Assembly (NCBI GenBank): GCA_023213395.1
Contig: CM041465.1
Span: 182,411,741 to 182,475,740, forward strand
Length of the DNA stretch: 64,000 nucleotides
Direction: 5' to 3'
Source: Cycas panzhihuaensis
Lineage: Eukaryota; Cycadophyta
Within the stretch, counting starts at the first letter, position 1. Every line of letters begins with the position of its first letter. Shown piece by piece: positions 33,285 to 43,300 of this stretch. A program made the position numbers and the translations under genes. The notes under the pieces are model-generated. The model saw only the letters and a list, made by a program, of their open reading frames with translations. It had not been told where the DNA came from and did not search any database.

Positions 33285-33342
33285 ACTGCCTGAAACCTAT
33301 TTCATGTTCTCAGACTGCCTGAAACCTATTTCATGTTCTCAG
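33285..33342. repeat. 29-bp tandem duplication
   Basis: GACTGCCTGAAACCTATTTC.. occurs at 33285-33313 and again at 33314-33342 with no difference. Confidence 0.95.
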
Positions 33343-33780
33343 TCTCATCCATAGTCTTGTCCTCATCATCAATATTCTGGTCCGCATGCTCGACTGTCTC
33401 GAAGTTGGCAGATGAGGTAGACGACATAGAGAACAATGGTGTGTTATGAATCGACTGTACGTTGTAGGCTTTGGACACTTGAATGCCCAAGGGTTGGTCC
33501 TTGCGTGCAAGAATGCTGTTGGAAGACTTTTTCAGTTTGTGTTTGATAGTGCAGGGTCTCCCCGAGAATGTCTGGCGTAACTTGCCTCTGGTGATGTGCC
33601 CTAAGTGATGGGTTTAACGTCAGACTCCATGAGAAGACAATAACTGTCTCACCGCAGTTATCTACTCCGAATAATGGCAGATATTAAGTGACAAAGATCA
33701 CCAACATATACGCTGTGCAGAGTAAATCGAAAGAGGATTTCAGAAAGGAGAAGAAACGCACCTGTAATATCATTGCCAAA
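33343..33780 (-). pseudogene. Second exon-like open stretch in the LTR element
   Basis: A minus-strand frame with no Met start before its middle reads for about 90 residues. It includes GHITRGKLRQTFSGRPCTIK, HKLKKSSNSILARKDQPLGI and SSTSSANFETVEHADQNIDD, ending MDETENMK-stop. Upstream, FVFGNDITG at 33780-33755 is followed by GTGCGT, a possible splice donor. Composition (basic then Ser/Asp-rich) looks like real protein, but I do not recognise it and a captured gene fragment is an inference. Confidence 0.35.
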
Positions 33781-34029
33781 CACAAAGTCACCACTGTTGC
33801 GATCAGGTAAATGCTTCCTACGACTCAATATTTGTCTGGATTTACCGCCCCATGAAGGAAGATGCTATATGTTAATAGCAGCTAGCGGTCTGAGTACGCA
33901 CCAGAGGAGTGAGGCCACAGGTTATATCCACTTTCTCCTAAGATCCATGTCATCAAGGAAATAACTGCAGGCGCCAGGTTTGATTCCACAATCCAAACAA
34001 ATCAACTGAGTGAGAAATCAGAGGAGTGG

Positions 34030-34216
34030 CATGCCCTCCAGATTTTTCATTCTGGCATCATTATCTATCCAAGGAGGCAACTGGGTTCCATCGTTCAAGA
34101 TTAGATCTATCTCAGATACATCTGCGCTCTTTTAGGCTCTCTATATCAATACCCACATGGTTTCCATTCAAATCATTAATTTCCTTGTTCATTGCAGAAT
34201 CAAACTCCACTGCAAA
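34030..34216 (-). pseudogene. L-type (legume) lectin domain fragment
   Basis: The minus strand reads FAVEFDSAMNKEINDLNGNH then VGIDIESLK. After a frame change near 34121 it reads DVSEIDLILNDGTQLPPWID then NDARMKNLE. The VEFD..N..D.NGNHVGID..SL and WIDYD patterns, in this order, are the hallmark of plant L-type lectin domains, as found in lectin receptor kinases and legume lectins. Residues between the two blocks are shortened. No kinase domain is adjacent. It is a fragment, antisense to the element. Confidence 0.7.
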
Positions 34217-34299
34217 CCTGGGCATGAGAGAAATTGATTTTCATGACCGGATTTATTTATTGCATAGCTCTGTTATATCAATTTATGGTGGTTTGTGTT

Positions 34300-34936
34300 G
34301 AGAAGACATCTTTATTTGGTATACCATCAAAGGTTCTCACGTGACTTACTCGACTGCCTCTTTGGACCATAACTGTTCCATAACAGTCCCACGTATAAAT
34401 GCTACCTATAGATTCCCTGTAAGCAACTGCTTCATGCCAAGGGAGATGGACATTAGCTGTAGAAATGCGAGTTTTTGAGATGCTACAGGTATTCTGTTGG
34501 GACTCCTGCTGAAAGGTAAAGTAACAAATCTTGACAGCTTTGGATACCGGCTAAAATAAGGACAAGATTAGCAATCTGGCAAAGGTCTTGAACATAGTCC
34601 CGGGCAGGTACTCATGAAGATAGAGTCGCACTTTGTCATTGAAGGTGAATCACAACAAGACACTATTACTACATGCGGTGAGGAGGTCATTTCTTTACAG
34701 CTTGTAACACAGTGGTGTGATAAACTGGCTGGAAGAGTAATCTTGATAGGAAACTCCAATCTTTGGTCAGTTGGTTGCTTACAGGCATACACAAAATGTG
34801 GAAGGAGAGCACTGCCCATCATGATGGTTGTCTTGGCAGCAACATTCATAGATTGTGAGGAGAGCTGGAACAAGATTCGTTTAAGTCTTCTTTTGTTGAT
34901 TTGATTTTCAAGTTGAAGTGGATATTCTTTTATCAT
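34300..34936 (-). pseudogene. Unrecognised open stretches antisense in the LTR element
   Basis: 34936-34568 is open for 122 codons ([40 protein letters not shown]) and Cys-rich at its end. A second frame at about 34550-34300 reads NTCSISKTRISTANVHLPWH and IGSIYTWDCYGTVMVQRGSR. They lie immediately upstream of the lectin fragment in its sense, and could be part of the same captured gene or chance frames. The plus strand is also open (34614-34904). Not assignable. Confidence 0.3.
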
Positions 34937-35172
34937 ACATCATGGAGTTAAGTGACATTATCACCTTTGTTCTTGAGAGAAATGAATATTGGCTATCAGA
35001 TCTTTGTTTTCCTCTGCCCAAATACACTGGAACTAATTTTCGTTTTTGGAAAATTAAGATGGAAAGTCTATTTGTAGTGAAGAAACTTTGGAAAACAAAT
35101 CATGGGGACCGAAATGGCTCACGAAGAAGGAGGAAATCTTCAAAAGGAAACACTGAATTGTTATTGACATGA
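34918..35172 (+). pseudogene. copia gag N-terminal remnant
   Basis: FPLPKYTGTNFRFWKIKMES followed by LFVVKKLW matches the start of copia gag proteins (F.G.N..WK.KM...L). It is the only retrotransposon-coding signature inside the LARD-like element. The frame becomes a basic tail and stops at 35172. A second frame continues with IVIDMILAAIDKDNLPSSYH and IIRVLRNMDREDSWKLPM. Confidence 0.65.
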
Positions 35173-35278
35173 TACTTGCAGCCATTGATAAGGATAACCT
35201 CCCATCTTCCTATCACTTTATTATCCGGGTTCTACGTAATATGGATCGTGAGGATTCTTGGAAACTACCGATGTATGA

Positions 35279-36046
35279 ATGAAAAGGACACAAGAAATGC
35301 AGCAGCAGAGAATCAAAAGGGCAAAGAATCAGAGGAAGAAGTTGAAGAGGAAAGGAAAAAGGGAAAAGCAGCGTGACAAAGCCATAAGTCTCATCAAGGA
35401 ACTAGCTTTGGAGGCTGAAGATTTCAGGCATCAATCTTTGCCGGTAATAGTTCATGGAGACATGAGTTGCCTAACAAAAGGTATGGATAATGTTATCCTA
35501 GTTTGTGTTGACAGGTTGGTAGGAAGAATTCAAATAATGACAGGTCATACAGTGATTTGCATGTATTGGAAACTGTCCATGATCTCCCTTAACTCAGTTA
35601 CATCCTCCATTCTCATTTTTGAAAAGATCAAAATTATAACAACATATCCTAGAGCGGCACTAGAAAGTTGTTTTCAAAGGAACATAAGGAGGATACCATG
35701 TCATCAAGATCTTGCTTATCGAATTCATATTACCTTTTGGATAGGTTACCTGATTATGAAAGTCAATTGTATTGAAGTAATGTTCCATGTATGCATATCC
35801 ATAATTAGAAAGCATATGCATGTGAGTATCATAGAAATACTCATTATACTCAGTTCATGGAACCCTTTGAGTGACATAGAGAAATCAAGGTACATCACAC
35901 AGATTACAGGAACTCGACTCAATAAATCCATTGCTTCAGGGGAGGATAATGATGATGTCTCATTGCTACATTTGGATAATGATGATATTGCTAACATCTA
36001 TTTTTTTGGTCACTCACGACCGAAGAAAATGGAAGTAAACAGGTGA
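35279..36046 (+). CDS. Open frame of 255 codons, unknown, in the LARD-like element
   Basis: It is uninterrupted from ATG 35279 to TGA 36046. The N-terminus is highly basic (KRTQEMQQQRIKRAKNQRKK), followed by REKQRDKAISLIKELALEAE and then a hydrophobic Ile-rich middle. It ends DDVSLLHLDNDDIANIYFFG. I recognise no domain. The Ile/Met-rich composition may simply reflect AT-rich DNA read in a permissive frame. Its integrity alone is weak evidence because the element is young. Confidence 0.3.
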   Translation: MKRTQEMQQQRIKRAKNQRKKLKRKGKREKQRDKAISLIKELALEAEDFRHQSLPVIVHGDMSCLTKGMDNVILVCVDRLVGRIQIMTGHTVICMYWKLSMISLNSVTSSILIFEKIKIITTYPRAALESCFQRNIRRIPCHQDLAYRIHITFWIGYLIMKVNCIEVMFHVCISIIRKHMHVSIIEILIILSSWNPLSDIEKSRYITQITGTRLNKSIASGEDNDDVSLLHLDNDDIANIYFFGHSRPKKMEVNR

Positions 36047-36288
36047 TAGATATCTTTGATGAGTATATGCAAGATCATGTGGAATTAGCCATCATTCACT
36101 ACTTGTTTAACATGGCAAAGGATTCTCAACTATGTATGAAGTTGAAAGAAGCAAAGCTCGAAGATCGTCAGTTCAAAGGACAGCTTCAGAAAGGACACTA
36201 CAAGGTTGAAGACCAAGACTATGCCCAAGACATGGTGTTCAAGACCTTTCCAAGATCAAGGCGGTGGAGATTCAAGAAGACAAAGTGA
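36043..36288 (+). CDS. Small acidic/basic ORF at 3' end of the LARD-like element
   Basis: The frame is continuous from upstream of 36043 (VIDIFDEYMQDHVELAIIHY, NMAKDSQLCMKLKEAKLEDR) and ends with the basic stretch FPRSRRWRFKKTK before TGA 36286-36288. The helical, charged sequence reads like genuine protein. The basic end could be a nuclear signal. It is not a copia RNase H end, which is what normally occupies this site. Identity unknown. Confidence 0.4.
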   Translation: MIDIFDEYMQDHVELAIIHYLFNMAKDSQLCMKLKEAKLEDRQFKGQLQKGHYKVEDQDYAQDMVFKTFPRSRRWRFKKTK

Positions 36289-36394
36289 ATTAGAGTCTGT
36301 TGATAGTCATGTTGTCTTTAATGTCTCAAATTCATGTCAAGTGTCAATGTATGTCAAATTGTCCTTAGTTCAAACATTAAACATTAAGGGGAGG

Positions 36395-36760
36395 TGTTAG
36401 AAATAATGTTTAATATGTGTGGGTCCTAGGACAATAAGTGATAGTCCTAAGTCTTAGGGTCAAAAGATCATTATAATACTATGTAAAAGGATATAAGTTT
36501 ATTGGTCAAGTTAGTGGTGTAATGCTATTGGTCAGGACAAAGATATTTGTCCCACATGCATTACTTGTGTTGAATAGTCTCCCACCTCTTTGGTATATAA
36601 AGGTGGTTGAGGTAGTATGTAAAGACATCACATCATCAAGGCTCATATTGAGTCTTTGGTGCTTTTGGTATGGTAATACATTCTGCTTATATTGTGTTAG
36701 TCTCTGTTGATGTTATTGATCTTGCTGTTGATGAGTGTTCTCCATGTTAAAATCTTAACA
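36395..36760 (+). repeat. 3' LTR of the LARD-like element
   Basis: TGTTAGAAATAATG .. AATCTTAACA, followed by GAAAC. It differs from the 5' LTR at about six sites, mostly transitions. Confidence 0.95.
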
Positions 36761-36765
36761 GAAAC

Positions 36766-37204
36766 TCTGAACCTCCAAATCCAACAACCTTGGTCACAAG
36801 TTGCTTTGGTATTTGTCCCATGTCTTTTCTTATATCTAGATTGTAAGTGGGGTTGAGTAGCCACCAGAGTTACCAAACACAATTTGGTATGATGTTGAGT
36901 CTTCAATGAAATTAAAGGCACTTTTGCCCAAATGCAGGTTTTAAAGTGCAAAACAATGAAGCAGTTATGGTCAGTGGGTCTATCTTGCACATAGCAGCCA
37001 ATTCCTGAGAATTAGTAGAGGGCGAGAGAGATACATCTTTGGTTAACATAGTAGGTAAAGGCAGACAGGGGGCCTTGGAAGTCTCTACATAAGTAGTGGT
37101 ATCAGCTTCTGATCTCATAGTAAACTAGAAAATGAAAAATACAATCTTCCTTTATCTCAGGCTCAAATGAATTCGATCCGCAAATGCACTTTGCCCTGGG
37201 AGTA
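36766..37204. other. Non-LTR stretch, nothing certain
   Basis: This continues the DNA interrupted by the LARD-like element. Minus-strand frames here are broken and carry no motif I recognise. It could be the downstream end of the LINE remnant next to it. Confidence 0.35.
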
Positions 37205-37530
37205 AGATGTTCAATTTTCTCTTTTAGTTGATGAGAGCATACCCTGAGCTGACCCATGGAGAATATCAAGCCATGTGATGTGTGGAGGCATATGTATCCT
37301 GGTGGAGTGATAATGCCATTGATGATGCTGATAAAGTTGTCCTAGTAAAAAGATGATTTGGGGTTGAGCCCCTGAGTCAGTGATATCCAAGTGAGATGCA
37401 GATAGGCTCAGCAGATTACAAAAGTGAGTCAAATCATCAAGTTGTCTCTGAAGTCCTTTCGGGGTGGAAGAAAGAACACCATCATCTGCAAATAGGAGAT
37501 AGTGATTAGAAAAGTTCGTAACAGGCATCC
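37205..37530 (-). pseudogene. LINE reverse transcriptase remnant
   Basis: The minus strand reads HYLLFADDGVLSSTPKGLQR then QLDDLTHFCNLLSLS. The FADD box followed by a ..GLQ..LD.L..FC...L stretch is the non-LTR (LINE) RT active-site region. The stretch after it (FLLGQLYQHHQWHY) is degraded. No 5' or 3' end or target duplication is visible. This is a short, old fragment. Confidence 0.7.
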
Positions 37531-37683
37531 ATCATCTGCTGTACAAAGATTTATGTCAGTTGAGACAACTGTCTAAAGGGGTTATTACCCATTTCGCGCC
37601 AGGATGGTTTGGTCATGGTTGTTGGTAGCTTCAATGGTGATTAATACAAGAATAATGAATAAAAAAGAACATAATAATAATGG

Positions 37684-37915
37684 ATTAACAATGATTCCTT
37701 TTGCTAGGATTCAAGGAATGGAATGGGGGTGTCATAACACAAAGATAAATTGCATACCTTGTTTTTAATCCTGTGATCATGGGAACAACACTATGTACTA
37801 GCAGTGGTTCCGTTGTTAGGCTCCAAAGAATGGAATGGAGGTGTCTGGACTAAAAATTTAAGAGACAGACCTTGCTTTTAATCCCATGATCATGCTTGCA
37901 ACCTTTGGTGATGGC
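37684..37915. repeat. Degenerate direct repeat of ~115-120 bp
   Basis: Blocks TTAGGCTCCAAAGAATGGAA and CTAGGATTCAAGGAATGGAA, each followed by GGTGTC, then CCTTG.TTTTAATCC..TGATCATG, occur in the same order at about 37704-37780 and 37826-37900. Confidence 0.7.
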
Positions 37916-38331
37916 TTTCTTTTTTAAGCTTGAATTTCAGATACAAGACAAAATATGAACTTGGAACATTTAATGCGAATATATGAGAACAGACAAGGAA
38001 TTTTCATTTAGTCAAAAGATGCAGGTTTTGACTTCAACATATTATGGTTCTCTGGTCTGTTCATAGTTCGTAGTAGACAGTGAAAGCTAATTGGTGCAGT
38101 TCATCTGATTTTAATGCTGTCTTATGGATTTAGTCTTTGTCTAGAATCTACAATTTATCACTGATACTAGTGTCAACAACACATTGCTTGAAGAGAATGG
38201 GGAAAAATCTCGGATTTATGTTTTGTGTTGCTTTGGTTCCATGCTGTGGCAATTCTGACTTTCATTCTATTTTTTCCCTTCATCAGTCAACTTGTATATT
38301 AATATCAATGTATATGTTGTTTTGGTTGCAG
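37916..38331. other. Probable intron sequence upstream of a host-type exon
   Basis: AT-rich and non-coding. It ends in a good plant 3' splice signal: pyrimidine-rich GTTGTTTTGGTTGCAG at 38316-38331. Confidence 0.45.
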
Positions 38332-38551
38332 ATGTATGCTGCAGTTTGCAGGGCTGCAACACTACTGCAGACTAGATATGTTGCTCCTGGCTTCTGGATT
38401 ACTGGATTAAAGCTTTTTGAAGAGGCTGAGCACTTGGTTAGCAAACCTTCTGAAAAGGATCACATGAAGGCATGCATTACAAGGGCTCTTGAACATTTGG
38501 GAGAGCAGGATGATAGATCAGAGGTCTCAGCACATCCACAGCAGAACTCAA
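38332..38551 (+). CDS. Host-type exon (220 bp) of an unidentified gene
   Basis: TTGCAG precedes 38332 and GTGAGT follows 38551, giving consensus splice borders. The exon is open throughout: MYAAVCRAATLLQTRYVAPG, FWITGLKLFEEAEHLVSKPS, EKDHMKACITRALEHLGEQD, then DRSEVSAHPQQNS. It is dense in conserved-looking aromatic and charged residues, unlike its flanks. I recognise no retrotransposon protein in it and cannot name the family with confidence. It may belong to a gene with very long introns or be an isolated gene fragment. No partner exon was found in the window. Confidence 0.55.
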
Positions 38552-39097
38552 GTGAGTTTATGGCTGCTTGTCTGTTATCTTCCATGCTGGCTCTTTGTTT
38601 CATATTTTGTCAAGTGGTTGTGCTTATCTATGTTAGTGGAAACAATAGGCTTCTTTTATCAAGAACTAGGCACATATAAGAGGTTCCAACGTAGAGTATA
38701 TGTAAAGAGAGATCTTTGTGCAATTATATCACTCTGTGGGAGTTAGATGTGTGAGTGTGCTGCAATATGTTAGAACTCTGATAAGTCCCTCCACTTGTTA
38801 GGTAAACATTAGAACTCTGATAAAGAATGAGTTTTATTTGAAGCCATTGTTGTATTTTCTTTGTGGCAAGTTTCTTGTGTTGCCTTTATCCTTCAGTTGT
38901 GAAGCATTTATGCATGTACTGATACTATCTATGATCTAGTAATATGTATAACAATTGTTGATAGAACTCTCTGTTAGCTGTTGGTGGCATGATATGTTAC
39001 TAATTCCTTTCTATGCATAAAATTAAAATTCAGTGTGTGAAAGCTTATAACAAATGATAAATTGAGTTATTACAACAAATTGCTGCAGTTTTTGTGC

Positions 39098-39430
39098 CTA
39101 TTGGGCTGACCTTCAGAACAACTGTTGCAGTGCCTATTTGGGCCAACCTTCAGAACTGTTGCCGATTTGTTTTTCTTGGCTGGCCTTCAAAATTTATGTT
39201 TATTTGCCCATTTGAGTTGACTTGCAGCAGTGCAGCATGTTTGCAGACTGAGCACAACCTTCAAATGTATGGAAGATTTGCACGGTATTGCCGGGCTTTT
39301 GACTACTGTTGTTTTGCACAATTTCAGTCAACCTTCTAATTTCAGAAGATTTCCAGGTTGGGTCAACCTTCAGCACTGTGGCAGATTTGTGGACTGGACC
39401 AAATTTCTGCACTGCAGCAGATTTGCTAGC
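39098..39430 (+). repeat. Degenerate minisatellite with CAACCTTCAGAACTG core
   Basis: Variants of GGSCAACCTTCAGAACTGTY.. then GCAGATTTG recur about seven times at irregular 35-65 base spacing. Clear copies are at about 39103, 39140, 39360 and 39395. Confidence 0.75.
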
Positions 39431-39710
39431 AGCCTTGATACACAGAACTTTATCAATTATAAAACCAAAAATACAAGATGGAACTGACAAGATAAAGTAT
39501 TTGATGCACCAAAATTTCCTCAGAGAGATTTTCTTTATTTCCTTCATAAATGATGAGCATGATAATAGTGCCACAATCTATCCAAGTGATGGAAGCCCTT
39601 TGGAATGGCAAGGGATGACCAGACTTGCTATGTGGCTTTCGATGCTGAAATTTCGAAGAGGCTATTTTTGAAGCATTGTTTAATAAAGGATTTTAAATAA
39701 TATTATTTAT

Positions 39711-39733
39711 ACAGAGAGAGAGAGAGGGAGAGA
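39711..39733 (+). repeat. GA simple repeat
   Basis: ACAGAGAGAGAGAGAGGGAG, a short dinucleotide microsatellite. Confidence 0.9.
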
Positions 39734-40097
39734 AATCACAATAGATGTCTCATCAATTCCATCTTGCTGAGCTTCATTTGTCCCCGTTGACTGCAATACA
39801 AATACAAGTATTGATAGGACATTCATAAAATAAGATTCTTGGCTATAAGACTTCCATATGAGTAGGCTACCAGTGATCATTGTTGTGGATCACTAATCGC
39901 CAGTCTACTTTTTTTCGAATTACTAGTCTGCCATCAATAGGTTTATGAACTTTAGTCAGCGTTTGGGTTTTCCAATTTATTGGTTTGTGAGAATGGGTTT
40001 GCTGACCTGGGTCAACCTTTAGGTCTGTCACTTGTTGATTATATGTATCATTCACTTATTTTGAGTTTGCTCAATTGAGCTCTGCTATTGTCATTAT

Positions 40098-40402
40098 TGT
40101 TGAAAAATTTAATGTTTACTAGGTTCATAACTTTGAGTTATGAGCCTCCCTCTTTATGAGTTGTACCCTAGGATTTTTTATTAATGTTGTGTTAGAATGA
40201 TGAGTCATTGGGGGTTACTCTACATTACACACAAGTACCACTTTAGGTGATTGCAAATATTCCTTTGTAGTTGTTTACATGCATGCTGATTGTGCATTGA
40301 CGTTTTAATGAGAATGAGATGAATTAAGTATATTTTAGAAACCAATTTTCTGTGTATTTTTTGTCTAGAAATCTTAGTTACAACCTAGTTTGAATGTTTA
40401 CA
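40098..40402 (+). repeat. 5' LTR of H (305 bp)
   Basis: TGTTGAAAAATTTAATG .. TGTTTACA. It is followed by TAGTGCTAGAGCG, a decayed initiator-Met primer site. Confidence 0.88.
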
Positions 40403-42452
40403 TAGTGCTAGAGCGCGTTAAATGCATGTTTGCACAGGTTTAGGGGCTGGTGTGAACTGTTAGAATTTGTTTTTTAGTCTATCATGTTCATGAGAGTAGA
40501 TTCCTGTTGAATCTTGGTCTAGTTTAGGATCAAGTGAGGAATTTTTTGTGAGCTCAAATTATAGTTTTTTGAGTATATGCATGTTTAAAGTTTCCAATTA
40601 TTTTTCATTGCATGTTATATGCATGTTGTAAGACTTGAATGTTGCAAGTTTACAGACAACAACAACAGTGATGGCAGTAGCTATGTTGCAGAGATACTCC
40701 CCTTAAGGTATGTTTTCTAACATAGACCTCCGAGTACTGCCAGGCAGACCTTAATAATTATTATCTTGAAAGGGAAGACGTTGTAGAATAGGTTGAAGGT
40801 ACCTGTTCACATTCGATTGCCTTTCAAACCTCTTCAAAAACACACAAATCAGCATGTAGAAACCCTTGAAAACACACATGCAAACCTCTAAAATACATGT
40901 GAAAACTGCTACAAATTAAATAAAATAATGCTGCATGGAGAGCTCATTCAATGACCAATTTGGAGAGGGTTCTTTGTGGGCATAAGTGAGCCAGAAGAAA
41001 GGACATTACAATAGGTGGTTTTGAAGGTGAAGCAAGGTCAAGGACTTAGCTGTAGTAGCCATTGAAGTCACCATTGAAATAAAGTGAAACGCCCAACTTT
41101 ATTGAAGAGAGAATGAATGCTACAAAGAGCCACCATTGAAAGCACATGGGTTGCCGAATATCAACACATAACACATGGGCTGCCATAACACATGCTTTCA
41201 ATAGAGATTTATAATCCATCAATAGAGACCCCCAACTACTGGGTTGCTGAAGATAGATGCTGAGAGCTCACGTAGTTCGCCCAATCGACTGGAGATGCCA
41301 TCGGTGAACAAAGGAAAAACGCAATACATAAATCATTGATAACTTGCCCTATACACATGCAAAAATGCATCAAATTGTCATGCATTGATAAATCATAGAG
41401 AAATCAATGCGAAGCTAGTGAAGAAATTGATCAAAATGCTATAATTTTGCAAAAATCAAAGTCAACATCATATTTGTAGGGAATATTCCATTTAAAAGCT
41501 TAGAACAAAAATTATATTTTGTTTTCTAATGAAGTTGCATTAAGTTGCTGTTTATAAAACTTCAAGTTTGTGATGAAGCCCCTACACTTCAGCGTCCAGT
41601 CACGTGGAGTGTGGAGTGCTAAGCCTGTTTCTAGCTCATCTGGCATCCATTTTTCAAAACGACATACACTACACCACTCTATATTTTGAGTACTTTCATT
41701 CTACAGGTCACATGGACCACTTATGTATAATCTTTTGGAAAAAATTGCAAAATACATATATTTAAGTTGATTTTGGCTACCTAGGAATAAATCAAGAAAG
41801 TGATATGGAACATTCTAGTTACTTGTGTGTAGATTGAAGATTTTGAGTACCATATTCAATTTATTTCTGTGCTTTTTTACTATTTTTGTTGAGTTGAGCA
41901 TTCGGCTCTAACATGAAATGATGAAGGAAAACAACCTAGGATCTCTTGGAGAGGGAGTATGCTAAGAGAACAAGACGATTAGCATCTCATCAATAGCATT
42001 ATGAGGATAACCAAGCAAGCATAAGCTCAAGCACATGAAAGACAAGAGATATGGAGGAATAGGAATTGTTCCTATCTCCAATAACAAGATTAACTTGTAT
42101 TCAAATGAGTAGCATAACAATACAATACCTCATACTCACATGTGATCTACATGAGAAATGGCCCCCCAATATATAGACAAGGAAGAGGAACCTTAGGGGG
42201 TTGCATGTTTGACACTTGTCAAACATGCATGCCTTGAGCCATGTGCACTTGTGCAAAAGTGCATGAGGGGTACATTGACCCTCAAGTCATAACATGTGTT
42301 CACTAGGAAGAATGTGGGTGCATACTTTATCACATTAGGCGGTAAAACACCTTTACATAAAAGTACATAACATTACAATATAAAGTATAATACTTAACAT
42401 TTAAACATAAAGGTCTAACGATTTTTAAGTTGTTTTTTGTGTGATATTACAC
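40403..42452. other. Long leader of H with nested solo LTR
   Basis: About 1.5 kb of non-coding sequence, excluding the solo LTR at 41887-42420, separates the primer site from gag. No gene is seen. The stretch may contain further unrecognised insertions, since copia leaders are usually much shorter. Confidence 0.5.
41887..42420 (-). mobile_element. Solo LTR of the A/K copia family
   Basis: On the minus strand it begins CGTTAGACCTTTATGTTTAA (TG changed to CG) and ends AACTCAACA. It is colinear with the LTRs of A and K: TATA-like TCTATATATTGG, GCACTTTTGC block, and the palindrome at 42202-42229. It is flanked by ATTTT at 41882-41886 and 42421-42425. No internal sequence remains, so it is an LTR-LTR recombination product. 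Confidence 0.88.
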
Positions 42453-43300
42453 AATGGCTAGTGGGGGTGACATAATGGGTTCTGTAACGTAAAAATTAAC
42501 TAATTTTGATAGCTATGCTACATGGAAGCATCAGATATTTAGATTTCTAATTTACAATAATTTGTGGAAGTATGTAGATAACCTTGTAATGGGTAAAAAT
42601 GCTACTAAAATCATTGTTTTCACAAGAAAGCTTAGGGATGATGCTAATTTTAAAGCTAAATATGAAGTTAAAATGCATATCACTTTGGTTTTCTCAACTT
42701 GTTTATTAATGGAAGTCTCATTGTAAACATAAAAAATGCGCCCCTAAGCAAATGTGAGATATAATCATCAACCTATTCAAAGATAAGGATGATGCAAGAG
42801 CCTTGAAGTCGAGGAGTCAGATATACAAGTCGAAGCTAGCAGGATCGACAATTGACTGTCTGTGGTATGTCAAATCTATTTAGGATCAATTGACAACCAT
42901 TGGAGTGACCATACTTGGTTTAAAAATTATAGCTTGCATCTTGCAGAGTCTACTAGCCACATATGAGAATTTCATAGACACTGATATTTTTAGATAAATT
43001 ATCCACCTTGACATTTAGTTCTTTGGAATTATTATTTTTGGAGCATGAATAGAAGCTGAAGGACTTAAACGAAGAGTCATCTGGAGCACTGGCATTGAGA
43101 TCAAAAGGCAAGAAGCCATATATTTGTAGGAGGAACACTTCCTTTGAATGCAATGTTCAGGAGGAAAAACTCAGAAGTTTGAAAGGACTATATAGGTTGA
43201 AATGCTTTCGTTGTGGAAAGTTGGGGCATATAAAGAAAGACTGATGGGAATGGCAATGACAGTAACAACAACCATAGTGACACCGCCAATAGCAACAGAG
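42453..43300 (+). pseudogene. gag of H
   Basis: ATG 42453 opens MASGGDIMGSVT. After a TAA, KLTNFDSYATWKHQIFRFLI, NNLWKYVDNLVMGKNATKII and FKAKYEVKMHITLVFSTCLL follow, a copia gag N-terminus. At least eight stops come after. A knuckle-like RCGKLGHIKKDC equivalent is readable at about 43199-43245 (TGCTTTCGTTGTGGAAAGTT..). Confidence 0.75.

Larger units (their letters stand above)
32233..36760 (+). mobile_element. LTR element without polymerase (LARD-like), carrying foreign fragments
   Basis: Two 366-bp LTRs (32233-32598, 36395-36760) differ at about six positions. Flanks are GAAAC at 32228-32232 and 36761-36765. A perfect primer site (32599-32610) and polypurine tract (AAGGGGAGG, before 36395) are present. 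The 3.8-kb interior has one copia-gag-like patch but no RT, RNase H, integrase or protease motif that I can find. It instead contains antisense lectin-like and other exon-like fragments. It was mobilised relatively recently, necessarily by proteins supplied in trans. Large non-autonomous elements of this kind are known as LARDs. Confidence 0.9.
38552..40097. other. Gene-free flank with minisatellite
   Basis: Non-coding apart from fortuitous frames. Contains the degenerate repeat at 39098-39430 and a GA-rich simple repeat at 39711-39733. Confidence 0.5.

Noticed and set aside
39094-39671. Plus-strand frames of 81-120 codons
   Set aside because: They run through a degenerate minisatellite and have no consistent start or homology.
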